A stretch of DNA of 27,885 nucleotides from Blattamonas nauphoetae (Eukaryota; Preaxostyla; Oxymonadida), in NCBI GenBank assembly GCA_033064195.1, contig JARBJD010000626.1, positions 1-27,885 on the forward strand. Direction: 5' to 3'. Positions within the stretch are counted from its first letter, which is position 1. Each line of letters opens with the position of its first letter. The translations under genes were made by a program, and so were the position numbers. This document shows, one piece after another, positions 18,261 through 27,885 of the stretch. The notes under the pieces were generated by a model. That model had not been told where the DNA came from, made no database searches, and saw only the letters and a program-made list of their open reading frames with translations.

Positions 18261-21200
18261 TTATTCAATTATATAATCAGTTGCTTTCAGTCCATGAATG
18301 AATGGAGGACACGATTCATTTTCAAGTACGATTGCCTTCAGATGAATTCCACTGAGACTGAGTTTCTGCTGTTGTATTTTCGCAATCTCAAATCCATTAC
18401 TGTCCTCTTCGCTCACGACTCTTCTAGTCTGAAAGTTCAGTGTTGTCGTCACAGTTTTCTCTCCATTAAGGCACTTCACATAGTCGTCGCTTGTGATATT
18501 TGTTTTCTTTAATGACACTCCTTTGATTTTGCATTTCTCATCGAGAGAGTAACACTTTGGTGCAAGACAGATCATCTGTTCACCTTCCTTTTCAATTGCT
18601 AGTCCTAACAGTTTCTTCTCATCATCAACTCCCTTTTCAGGATTGGGAAACCATTCGTATTTGTGAGCATCATAGAATTCTTTGTCAGCAATCACGTGTT
18701 CAAATTGTTGATGAATACCAGCATTCGGATCACCACAAATTGCCCAATAAGCAGAGTCAGTATCTCCCTCACAGAAGTGAATCTTGTTCATATCTAGACA
18801 CTTGTACATGAAATTGTAGATGACATTCAGATACCAGAACTTCGCATTGTCGAGTGTGAATACTGCTTCTTGCAGACATGTCTTGCACGATGCTTTCTCT
18901 CTGTCTTCGATCACGATGTAGTTGTCCTCATTGATCTCTCTTGTCGCTACAAATCCTTTCATCATCTGTTTCAAGTATGTTCTCTTCTCATTGCAGATTG
19001 TGATTGAGTTGTACTTCTCAGTGTTCATTCCATCGTATCCGTAACTTCCATTCAAGTTGGTCTTACAGAATTGTTCTTTTCCTTTGTTTCCAACCTTCAT
19101 TGCTTCTATTCGATCATTCATGAATGAGGTCACAAATGGTTCAAATCCAGCATGTCTCGAAAAGACCATCACACTCTTTACGTCATCAATAATGAAGTGG
19201 CAACAGTCGATGAGGAACCACAGATAGTATGTCGAAAAGAACATATACTGATCGTGTGTGCTTAAGAGTTGAGTCAGCTTCCGTTGTTTGTCGTCAGTCT
19301 TCAATCCATGTTTCTTCATCATTGAATACGTCTTCTCTCCAATGTTTTCTTCTGTCGTATTGATAATGATGTTTCTGAAGATTGGTGGGAAATTTATGAA
19401 CTCATGAATGTACTTTTCATCGATGTGTCCTTTCAGTTCTGCAACGAACAATGTCTTCTGATTTTTGTCTTCGATAATCTTACGGCATTCTTTATCTCCT
19501 GTTGCGGTGAATAAGCATCGTCCTGGCATGTACATTCTGTGATTCGTGTATGGATTGTTCTTGTTCTTGATTGATGAGAAAGCACTTGGATAGAGGGAAT
19601 TAAAGTCAACACCACAGACGTGAGTCATTTTATGTTCTGTATCAGTGGAGACAACTTTTCCGTCTTCATATGTGAAGTGATTGATTGGAGTCACGTCTTT
19701 AATGTTCTGTCGATGTTGAACATTCGATAATCCACCAGTCACAGCTGCTCTCAGTTTGTGATATGTTTGCTCGTGTGTCAGAGTCATAGGTAATGATTTC
19801 CAGATGCAATACTTCTTAAGTTGAATTCTCAATCGAGTGAGATGTTCATCTTTGTCTGACTTGTAGGTGTTGCGGTTGTCACTGCAGATCTTGACGTTCT
19901 CTTTTGAATGTCCTTTCGAATTGTCGATTCTATCTAATGTTGGTCGCACAGCTTGTGAGAAGTGACATTTGCAGATGTAGCACACTCTCTTGCACTGTTG
20001 AACAAACCAATCGTAATCTGCTTCAGTGACATTTTTGTTGGTATTGCGATGCGCTTTCTGGTCTTGATAGATGTACGATGCAACTTTGTACTTCCAGTAT
20101 TGCTTGGTGATTTTTATTTCTCCAGATTGATCCACTTCATTGAAATCATCATCGATATCAAAGTCCTTGTAGGCACATGCATACTTGATTGCAGAAGCAT
20201 TTGCGGACAATGAGAGATTGTGCAACATGTCCACTTTGTATTGGAAGTTCAGATCAATGAGATTATCCAAAGGTGCAATCATTCATTCGACATCTCTGAT
20301 GTTGTAGAATTTCAGGTATTCCCATCTGTTCTTGAATCCTTGCTTGTTCCAATCATCAAGGTACAATAGGTAATCGCTGTCGGACATTTCACTGTTGTTC
20401 AGACTGGAGTAGAATTCATATTTGGAGAATGGTTCTTGTTTGCTTAGCACCGAATCGTAGTCTGATGAATCAAATGATTCGTAGGCAAAGAATGATTTCT
20501 GAAGTGTTGTGTTTCCTCCAAAAGCCTTCACTGCATTATCCAACGTCATTGGTCCTGTGTACGACATCATGTCAATGAAGCGAAGCACCTGTTGTGTCTT
20601 CTCATGTCTGATCAGTACTTGTTTGTACTTGGTTGTAGATCCAAGGAAGCTTACTATTTTCCAATCCTTGTCAACGAGATCACGGAAGATGAGATTTATG
20701 TCGAATCTGGAGCTGTTGAACCCGATCACACTGACTTCATTCTGTGAAGGAATCTCTGGTCTTCGTACAGGTTGTCATCCCGTACTGTCTCTGCATATTT
20801 GAAGAGTTCTCTGATCCATTGCTTCACAAAGTCTTTTCCATCTCGAAGATCAAAGTAGATTGACTTCACTCCTGATTTTGTTTTGATTGCTGATGCAACG
20901 GAGAGAGGTTTCAAGTGTGAGATCAATTGTGTATTGTCATCAGAGAATAGATTGTCAAGAATGAGATCTTCCACTGTTTCGAAATCGTATGTGATGTAGT
21001 ATTGTGTTGGTTTGAATTCGTCTTGTCTCTTTGTGTGCCATCAGAAATTCAAATGTTCTATTGTTGAGAATATGTGGAACATATGGTCTTGGTGTCTTAT
21101 CAAGTGAGATCTTCTTCACATGTTTTCCATCAAGTTCTTTGCACTCTCTGAGATGCTTCTCAAAATCTCTACTGAAGTTTTTATTCTTCACTTGGAATCC

Positions 21201-22274
21201 TCTTGATTGACAATACGGACAGAGCTTGTATCCAGTGATTTTCTCAGGATCAACAAGAACATCACATGAACGAGAGTGGCTGTAAGTGGAATCATCAGAA
21301 TGGGAAGAACTCTTGCATCATCATTGTCGTTGATGTACGATTGACTGAGGAAATATCGCTTCTTGTCTTCGTCGTATTCATAAATGTGAACTGTGATGTT
21401 GAATTCTTGCATGACTTTCTCAGTATCACATGCAATATCAAATCCAGGATAGTTGCGCAAGTGCTCAGTCAGTTGATGTGGTTTGAGATGGGTCAGCTTC
21501 TTATGTACAGCGAACAATCTCTTTGCTTCAACGTTTCTCATATTGATTGATATTTTCTTGCCAGGAACCTCAGGAAGTGTGAGGAACGATAATGATTGAA
21601 AGAAACAGATGTTGTACTCAGAATCGATGTATCGAACATTCCTCGTTTTGATGTGTTCAGTGAGAATTGCATTAGCTTTTCCTGCAACTGGAAATCGATA
21701 GACTGCAACCAGAATGGAGTGGAATGCGATGTACATTGTCTTCGTATCCATCAGTGTTCTCTCTTGAGATTCTTTGATCAGATTGATCGCATATTTTGAG
21801 TACTCATTGATGTCTCCTGAACTTCTGATCACTGTCGGAAAACTCTTCGATGTGTTCTCTAATTCTGGTCTGAAGTCATTGTAAGTTGTCTCATCTTTGT
21901 CTTTTCTCTCGATGATCTTTCCAAAGTCAATACTAATCTTGAATGGATGATCTTTCTCTTTGTCGAACACTGCTTTGATGAAGGTTGTGATTTCTTCAAC
22001 GTTCTTCAAGTGATTGTGGAAGTACAACTGATATGGTTTTCCATTGTCCTCAACCTTCTCGACCTCATTCTTTTGAACTTCCTTCGTGCATCCATGAGAC
22101 AAGAATTGAATGCTGCTTTGTCTCGTGGTTCAGCTAATAATATGCATTCTTCAAATCCCTCAAATGTCTGCACTTCTCTCTTTCCATTTGTTCATTTTTC
22201 TTCTGAATGATTAACAGATTCTTCATCCAATGATCCATCAGCTTCTCTTCAATTGATTTCAGTTTCCACGTCAT
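18261..22274 (-). pseudogene. pPolB: Protein-primed family B DNA polymerase (pPolB), broken
   Basis: The ~4-kb gene covers a full-length Polinton polymerase but is broken by about four to five interruptions. Polymerase landmarks are clear: motif A (DFNSLYPS, near 19575-19613), motif B (NLNGSYGYDG, near 19030-19065) and motif C (GDTDSAYW, near 18745-18775). An exonuclease landmark (FNSSRFDINLIF) lies near 20690-20725. The N-terminal part carries a zinc-binding-like cluster (CPYCQSRGF...HLREC). Protein-primed polymerases copy linear genomes from a terminal protein at the TIR ends. The first ATG overlaps the stop of the upstream 118-aa gene as ATGA, and I see no separate T-rich box, so it may have been translated from a shared mRNA. 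Confidence 0.9.
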
Positions 22275-22627
22275 TTTGAACACTTGCTTTTCAGTTCATC
22301 TTTGTTCACTCTTGGATTTTCTTTCATGATTTGCATTCTTGCTTTGCTGTCTTCTTCATTCATCATTGCATTGTTATTGTGCTCTTCCAGTTTGTGAATA
22401 AAATCATCAATCTGATAGTTGGTAATATTCCTTATCTCTCCTTCAAAATGGAGATCTGGATTCTTGAGCATTGACAGGAGATATGCACGATGATGTTGGT
22501 AGTTTCTAATGTTTGGATTATATGTTCGATCATAGCCATGTTCATCCTTGAATTCAAAGGTGGTGTTTGGAAATAGTGTTCTAATTTTCGTGATGCTGTC
22601 TGTGACAAATTTCAGTGTCGCCGCCAT
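22271..22627 (-). CDS. Unknown 118-aa protein upstream of pPolB
   Basis: Starts MAATLKFVTDSITKIRTLFP, with a T-rich box ~20-33 nt upstream. The protein is polar and helical, with a Lys/Asn-rich acidic C-terminal third, no membrane span and no recognised family. Its stop codon overlaps the pPolB ATG by four bases (ATGA). This tight coupling suggests it acts with the polymerase, for example as a replication accessory; the coupling is seen, the role is a guess. Confidence 0.75.
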   Translation of the reverse strand: MAATLKFVTDSITKIRTLFPNTTFEFKDEHGYDRTYNPNIRNYQHHRAYLLSMLKNPDLHFEGEIRNITNYQIDDFIHKLEEHNNNAMMNEEDSKARMQIMKENPRVNKDELKSKCSK

Positions 22628-22646
22628 TTACTACAAATTAAAAATC

Positions 22647-22660
22647 CGAAAATAAAAAAG
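22647..22660 (-). promoter_or_regulatory. T-rich box before 118-aa gene and pPolB
   Basis: Minus-strand CTTTTTTATTTTCG lies 20-33 nt before the ATG at 22627. A second AT-rich stretch, ATTTTTAATTTG, lies between it and the start. It may serve both the 118-aa gene and pPolB. Confidence 0.5.
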
Positions 22661-22668
22661 TTGAGCGT

Positions 22669-23058
22669 TTATTTCTGTTTTCTCTGATGGGGCTTTATCG
22701 TTGCCTTTAGCCAGGAATCAAGTCTAATTCTGAACACTTCACTTCCGCCAATCTCTCGATATGTGAATGGAACCAGAACTTTGGTGTACTCACCGACGAG
22801 CTCACAATTGTATTTCTTCAGTTCATTTTCGACGAATGATTGAGTGTAGTGTCGACGTTTTGCCAAGTGTGGTCTGTTTCCTTGATTCCACAACTTTGGT
22901 TTTATTCTCCATTCAACTCCCTCATGAACATACGTCACCGGCACATTATTTCTGACATACCCAGAGACTAGCGAACAGTTCTCTTCTCTCATTGATTCAA
23001 TTAATGCTTGTTCTGAACATACTCGACGTCTTTCGTTGTACATCGCAGTTGGATTCAT
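22669..23058 (-). CDS. Small two-repeat protein at the right TIR edge
   Basis: A 129-residue protein made of two similar halves. Residues ~21-47 (REENCSLVSGYVRNNVPVTYVHEG) resemble ~80-106 (LKKYNCELVGEYTKVLVPFTYREIG). The pattern x-N-C-x-L-V-x-x-Y-x(4)-V-P-x-T-Y-x(3)-G recalls small modular DNA-binding repeats found beside homing and restriction nucleases (DUF723-like), but I cannot confirm that. The gene starts inside the right TIR and continues into unique sequence, so only this copy has both repeats. It could bind the TIR or regulate element genes; this is inference. Confidence 0.7.
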   Translation of the reverse strand: MNPTAMYNERRRVCSEQALIESMREENCSLVSGYVRNNVPVTYVHEGVEWRIKPKLWNQGNRPHLAKRRHYTQSFVENELKKYNCELVGEYTKVLVPFTYREIGGSEVFRIRLDSWLKATIKPHQRKQK

Positions 23059-23077
23059 TTAATACAAATTAAAAATT

Positions 23078-23090
23078 CAAAAATAAATTT
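23078..23090 (-). promoter_or_regulatory. T-rich box in right TIR
   Basis: Minus-strand AAATTTATTTTTG lies 20-32 nt before the ATG at 23058. It is the mirror of the box at 3948-3958. Confidence 0.5.
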
Positions 23091-23474
23091 TCAATCGTTG
23101 TTTTATCATTGGGGATCTTCCGAGACTTCGATCCTCACATCGATGGGTTCGATCAGTCTTGTTTGATCAGAGAAAGTACTCAATGGGACATGATCATCCC
23201 TTCTCGTTCCTGATGGTTCTTTACTGTTTCGTTTAGGTGTGTTTCACTTTCTACTTTCACATTTGTTCTCTTTTCTTTTGACATCTCATTCTTGTTCTCG
23301 ATCATCGACTTTTTCTTCTCCTCTCATTTAGGTACATCACATTGTTTTATGAACGGTGGTTTCATTCCCGACTTGTTTTGAACAGGTTTGCTCCATTTTG
23401 AATTCATTCTTTCCTAAAACTTACTTATGTACCAACGCCGATCAAACCGAAAGTGGACCTGAAGATCAGGTACA

Positions 23475-23482
23475 CAGATGCG
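23475..23482 (+). repeat. Small hAT target-site duplication, left copy
   Basis: CAGATGCG directly before the CAGGCTTCTGA end; the same eight bases follow the other end at 23997-24004. The left TIR has a single copy of the matching site (CGCATCTG near 3552), which is the empty site. Confidence 0.93.
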
Positions 23483-23996
23483 CAGGCTTCTGATTTGATC
23501 CCAGTGATCCCAGTCGGATCTGATCCCACTAAATACCTACAATACCATTTCGTTTCTTTCATTTCAAAAAGTCTTCTTATATATGATATTTGAATGGAAA
23601 AAAGTAAAAGGAAAATGGTCACTTCATAGATCATGAAAATGCAAACTTTGGGTGCTGCTGTTTCAGTTTGTTCTACAACAATAATTATTAAAACAAGTCG
23701 ATAATGCGTTATTATGTCTTCTTTGATGGTTTTTCTCACTGACTAAAGTCAATGAAGGGAATACATCGAAAAAGAAGTGTTGGTGATTGTGATCGTGCGT
23801 GTTTTGGGAAATAAGAGCTGTCTGAAATATTGAAGAGCATTATGTGAAAACAAGAAGTGAATTGAACATGATTAATGAAGTGATAATGAGAAAATCTCAA
23901 AGGAAAAGAGTTGAAATTTGATCTCAGTCCAAATTTAGGCACTGACATCAATTGATCCCAGTTTTACCTATTTTGATGGGACTACTCAGATGCCTG
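23483..23996. mobile_element. Non-autonomous hAT element (MITE-like), 514 bp
   Basis: Ends CAGGCTTCTGA / TCAGATGCCTG are inverted with one mismatch, and an exact 8-bp duplication, CAGATGCG, flanks them. Subterminal TGATCCCAG and GATCTCAG-like words resemble those of the larger hAT element, so both may use related transposases. No credible coding frame. The equivalent place in the left TIR is uninterrupted, which gives a natural empty-site comparison and dates this insertion after the TIRs formed. Confidence 0.92.
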
Positions 23997-24004
23997 CAGA
24001 TGCG
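23997..24004 (+). repeat. Small hAT target-site duplication, right copy
   Basis: CAGATGCG, identical to 23475-23482, follows the TGCCTG end. Confidence 0.93.
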
Positions 24005-26620
24005 TTTTATCGCTTAAAAGTATGTCTCTCGTGATTTACCAAACAGGTATTCTCTTCTTTTTTATTCATCTTTTCATAAAACATCTTCATGTACTCGATC
24101 TGTGTGATCATCAAACTCAGGTACACTATTGCGTCTTATGACCAGAAAGTGCTGTTCACTGAATATTTGAAACAGGTTTGCTCTCTTTTGTATTATCTCT
24201 TTATAAGACACAATGACGTACCAGAATTTTCACTTCACTTTGACATTCTCTTTTCTGGTACAACACTTCACTTTATCCTCTCATTTTCACTTCATTGTCA
24301 GTTTTTTCATTGTCTCTCACTTTTTACAAAATTAAAATTTAAAATGACGTGAACAAAATTTTGATCCTCATCTTTCTTCGAGAAACTTCGTGATTCATCG
24401 ATAAAATTGTATGCGTTGGTACACCACTTTGTTTTACTTTCATTCAACTTTCATTTCACCTTTTACACTTCACTACTCTTCGATTTATGCTCTTCATTTT
24501 TCTAAAACACAACGGTGTACCAACAAAACGCGATCTGAAGTGATCATCCAGATCAGGTACACCACTTCACCTTATCGTTTCATTTCACAACTATTTGATT
24601 TCAATTCTCTTTTTATCAATACGAAGTGGAATACAGAACTAAAATGTTTGATCGTCAAGATAAAACGAACTGTAAGATCTGGTACATGAATGTGTTTTAT
24701 CACGTCAAACCTTGTTTCACTTCACAATTTTGATCTCTTTATTGACATTTTGCTCTAATCTTTCATAAAACACACTGGTGTACCAACGAGACTCAATCTG
24801 AAATGATCGGTGAGATCTGGTACATGAATGTGTTTTATCTTTTAGTTCTCACTTCAATCATTGTTTTTACTCTTGTTTTCTGAAATTTTGATGAACGCGT
24901 TCATAAGGTGAAGTGGTGTACCAACGAAGTGAGAAAAACAATGATTGAGAGATCTGGTACGTCACTTCACTTTATCGTTGCTAACATTGTTTCACTTCAC
25001 ACTTTTACTCTAATTAGAAACATTTTGCCAAACCCGTTCATAAAGTGAAGTGGTGTACCAATGAAACGCGAACAACAATGATCGTTCAGATCTGGTACGA
25101 GATTTTGTTTTATCGTTTACTTTTCACTTCACTCACTCTTTTTTCTCTTTGTTTGTGAAATTTTGACGAACCCGTTCATAAGGTGAAGTTGTGTACCAAC
25201 AAAACACAAAGGATCAAGATCGTGCAGATCTGGTACGTCACTTCACCTTATCGTTTCATTCTCACTTCATTTACATTTTAGTACTCTAGTTTTGTGAAAT
25301 TTAGATGAAGATGTTCATCAAACTCAATACTTACCCACAATTTTCACATCTTCCGTCTCAGCCTTTGCTATCATACTTGCCCACTTCATTGTTGCTTCAT
25401 TCACATTCTTTTGTTCCAATTAAGCAAAAAGTTGATAAAAATGAGTTGTTGTGATGTGCTCGTGAGGTGTAGACGGTCGAAAGAATGCTCGTGAGATGAC
25501 GAAAATGAAGAGGAATGACGAAGAGATTGAATGTGAAATGGTGAAAGAAAGATGAGAGAAGAAAGGTTGAAGGTGTTTTGAAGTGACAAACACGGTGAAA
25601 ACGTGAGATGTTGAAACACGAAAATGTGACATTTGGAACAACTATCCGACAAAAGTGTCTCGAAATTTGAGCACAGCTTTGTCGGACAGTGAGAATGAAG
25701 GATTTGTGGGAGAAAAAGGGACAAAAATTCATATAGTGAAAATGTTGGCGGAAATGTTGTGTCAAGTGTGTGATGTGAAAACCGACCCTCCAGAGAGAAC
25801 TAATGTCACCAGTAAACTCGAAATCTCAAAAAGCGTCGCTTGAATGTAATTGTGAAGTGGTTGACGTGAAAATCGTTAAAATGAAAATTGACAAAAAGTG
25901 TCCGAAGGATCGTGACGTGAAAAGGTTCATACCTAAAGTCGCCAAAAGGCGTTCTTAACCGATCTAATGCTAAAAGGCGTCATAAGAGGACGATTCCTGA
26001 GCGAAAGATGATGGAAGACAGGGTCCATACCTTATCTCGAAAATTTCGACTCGTAAAAATCCTCAATGGGTCGGATCAAACTTTTTTCCAAAAGTGTTTT
26101 TATCGCGAATCTCACCTTCTGAAATCGATTTTGTAATTTTAGAAGATGTTTGAGGTGAATTTGAGACATAAAGTAGTGGTTAGTAGCGAAATCTGAAAAT
26201 CGACTTTTTTGTCACTTTTTTGACCACAGTTCGGTACGTAGCTCCACGAATTCTCAACCGATTTTCATCAGGATTGTTTTGATCGACGACTCACATCGTC
26301 TCCGACATTTTAGACTTTTTTTCGATTTTTTTCGAAGTGGTTCTCAAGTTAGATTCACTTTGTTCGAGTTCAAAAGTGAAAAAACATCGAAAAAAGTGAC
26401 TACATTTTTAGAATATGACCAAAATTTGCTTCAAAATTGACGCTTAAAATGAGGTCGAAATATTGGACATATTTCTGGAATTTAGGTCAAATATTGGCAT
26501 CATTGAAATGGCCTAAATTCCTTTGAATACAAGATTTGGAAATGGTCTATCGGAATTGACTTTTCGTTTCTGATTTCAACGACTATTTCAATCTGGTTCC
26601 CAAATCGTCTACTATACTAC

Positions 26621-27396
26621 TGTTAGAAACCCGCCATCTGAGAAAAACCCGCAACCATTGTCAGAAACCCGCCACTCCTTTTTTGAGAATTCATCATTTC
26701 ATAACGTTCTCTGTTGCATGAATGAAATTGATTCTTGGAATGATTGTAGAAAAAGAACACATCTCAGAGAAGAGAACATGGATACAATGGGCCACTTTTC
26801 AAACAATGATCTCTATTACACAGCCTATGATCTGATTCGTGAGTTCCTTTTGAAGAATGAGTGCCTCCCATGCAAATCCTTTTCTGAAACGGAACTACTC
26901 AATCAAACCAATGGAATTCAGACTGGATCAGCAACCACGCAACCTGTCAACAGTGATGGATTAATCGGGCTTAGAATCGAGCAAACTTCTTTCAGATGGA
27001 CAAAAGACACGAACGAAGCTAAAATCACAACACTTTACTTGTCCTTGACGATTCTGGTGCAAGTTTTCCATCATCCACTTTGAGGATGATTCTAAGGAAG
27101 GAAACGGCAGAAAATAACGAAACAAACCACTTTCCCATTCTCAACTATCAACCTAGAATGACAAGCACGATCACGAATCCAGAACGAAGAGGTCCATAAT
27201 GCCAGCCAACCATCTCAAGAATGATCTGTGTTTATTTCGTCATTTCACAATTTATTGTGATTTATTGAATTCAAAAATGTGAGAAAATAGGAGGAAAATG
27301 TGAATAATAGAGTGAAAGGCAGTATTGTGATTGAGATCTTGAAGTTGCGGTTTTGACTCCCGTTGCGGGTTTCTGAACGACTGCGGGTTTCTAACA
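26621..27396. mobile_element. Short inverted-repeat element abutting the Polinton
   Basis: Ends TGTTAGAAACCCGC and GCGGGTTTCTAACA are perfect 14-bp inverted repeats. The word AGAAACCCGC or a close variant recurs three times inside each end (left ~26625-26675, right ~27345-27392). This is typical of non-autonomous TIR transposons with repeated transposase sites. No clear target duplication is seen. The left end coincides with the Polinton end to within 2 bp. It encloses a 121-codon open frame of unknown nature. Confidence 0.7.
26718..27083 (+). CDS. Unknown ORF inside the short TIR element, 121 aa
   Basis: Starts at ATG (MNEIDSWNDCRKR). The protein is soluble, with an MGHFSNNDLYYTAYDLIREFLLKN helix-like stretch at residues ~23-46 and a Thr/Asn-rich middle. 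It lacks transposase motifs that I can recognise. It could be a captured exon, a relic of a gene, or chance in AT-moderate DNA. Confidence 0.35.
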   Translation: MNEIDSWNDCRKRTHLREENMDTMGHFSNNDLYYTAYDLIREFLLKNECLPCKSFSETELLNQTNGIQTGSATTQPVNSDGLIGLRIEQTSFRWTKDTNEAKITTLYLSLTILVQVFHHPL

Positions 27397-27885
27397 GGAC
27401 TATCAGTTCATTCTCAGTCGGCTATCATCACCTCCACTATCGTGTTCGTCGCCAACTCAAGAACACCAATTGATTCAAGATCTGCTTCTGTCTCGCATTC
27501 CCTCGGATTCTGACCTCAAAACATGATATATCAGTCTGGCTGGCTGTCTCACCCACATCGATGTGATCTCACCTAGTCACAACTATAACTCACATCCTGC
27601 TCCACTTGTCTCCAGCTACAGACTCATCTTTGTGGAATCCGCAGTTTCTCGGAATTGGATTGCGTTAGTATGGTGAAAGTGACATCGTGAAAAAGGAAAC
27701 TGCCGATTGCTTCAAAACGACTCTCCGGGACTTGGATTGGGGTGCGGCTATCTCATTCGGTTGGGGTACTCCGACACACGGTGCTTGGCATTCCACAACA
27801 TCAGGGTTGACTTCTTTGATCGAACTTGACTTGGAACAAGTGCCTGTTCGTACAGCAACTCCTCCAACAACTACAGACATGGCAT
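27397..27885. other. Right flank, mostly unassigned
   Basis: Host-side DNA of higher G+C than the Polinton. No RNA gene seen. The only extended frame is the partial one listed next. Confidence 0.45.
27669..27885 (+). CDS. Partial open frame running off the window
   Basis: A frame open for 72 codons up to the window end with protein-like composition (RDLDWGAAISFGWGTPTHGAWHS). It follows a stop (TTAG at 27665-27668), and there is no ATG near its beginning, so it could be an internal exon whose acceptor is that TTAG. The minus strand is also open here, so the direction is uncertain. No family recognised. Confidence 0.25.

Larger units (their letters stand above)
23331..25250. repeat. Tandem hairpin array in right TIR
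   Basis: Mirror of the left array. Clear hairpins lie at about 24207-24278, 24504-24575, 24767-24838, 24903-24975, 25040-25113 and 25178-25250. The last four are spaced 136-138 bp apart. Arms carry GGTGAAGTG and GTACCA and loops carry GATC. One unit is split by the 514-bp hAT insertion. Confidence 0.85.
943..26622. mobile_element. Polinton/Maverick element, degraded
   Basis: The element is bounded by long inverted repeats and holds the family gene set: MCP, packaging ATPase, RVE integrase and pPolB, plus an S74 fibre-like gene and small unknown genes. Its ~25.7 kb length includes a 3.6-kb hAT insertion and a 514-bp hAT insertion; without them it is about 21.6 kb, normal for Polintons. It is partly broken: pPolB and a second MCP-like gene are interrupted, while MCP, ATPase, integrase and most small genes are open. 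The TIR copies differ by a few percent where I compared them by eye, so the insertion is not fresh. The outer ends, AGTAGTATAG / CTATACTACT, are certain to about 2 bp. I could not find the 6-bp target duplication expected for the family. Confidence 0.95.
22918..26622 (-). repeat. Polinton right terminal inverted repeat
   Basis: Reverse complement of 943-4119, from TCCCTCATGAAC at 22918 to the outer CTATACTACT end. It is about 530 bp longer than the left copy, almost all due to the 514-bp hAT insertion at 23483-23996. By eye, outer stretches differ from the left copy at a few percent of positions, plus small indels. Confidence 0.93.

Noticed and set aside
21188-22102. Separate OTU-like protease gene upstream of pPolB
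   Set aside because: The stretch fits the N-terminal part of a full-length pPolB in position and strand, and I cannot point to a clear catalytic Cys/His set.
26621-27396. Solo LTR, because it starts TG and ends CA
   Set aside because: The inverted ends are 14 bp and the same word repeats several times near both ends, which fits a DNA transposon; no 4-6-bp duplication flanks it.

Overview
The window holds one large Polinton/Maverick element (about 943-26622, ~25.7 kb) in protist nuclear DNA. The host is probably a metamonad. The beta-helix-like host fragments with Gly-Gly-Ala repeats and the ~40% GC, intron-poor DNA recall gut oxymonads, but this is a guess. Both ends carry a ~3.2 kb terminal inverted repeat (TIR). 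The core holds the family hallmarks: a double-jelly-roll major capsid protein (MCP), an FtsK/HerA-type packaging ATPase, a retroviral-type (RVE) integrase, and a protein-primed family B DNA polymerase (pPolB). It also has a fibre-like protein with a peptidase S74 chaperone domain and several small unassigned genes. The element is a fossil: the pPolB gene and a second MCP-like gene are broken, while most other genes look open.

Layout. 1-942 is left flank, with one short possible coding remnant. 943-4119 is the left TIR; its inner half is a ~137-bp-period array of ~73-bp hairpins. 3979-5011 holds the TIR-borne front of a small repeat-domain gene and the S74 fibre gene on +. 5061-7147 holds an unknown gene and the second MCP-like gene on -. 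7148-10743 is a hAT-type DNA transposon (CAG...CTG ends, perfect 8-bp target duplication TCAATTAA) that carries host-like gene pieces and sits inside the second MCP-like gene. 10846-15015 is a minus-strand virion block: MCP, two small MAP-starting proteins and two unknowns. 15077-15958 is the ATPase on +. 15938-23058 on - holds a small coiled-coil protein, integrase, pPolB, a small protein overlapping pPolB by ATGA, and the full copy of the repeat-domain gene, which runs into the right TIR. 22918-26622 is the right TIR, with a 514-bp non-autonomous hAT element (23483-23996). 26621-27396 is another short inverted-repeat element abutting the Polinton end. The rest is right flank.

Almost every Polinton gene start is preceded within ~5-25 nt by the same T-rich box (sense strand TTTTTATTTTTG-like), so the element seems to use one promoter type for most genes. 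In the expected family life cycle, integrase and pPolB act in integration and replication through the TIRs, and the ATPase packages DNA into a capsid built by MCP and minor proteins. The S74 fibre would be a surface structure. I recognise no maturation protease and no separate single-jelly-roll penton protein.
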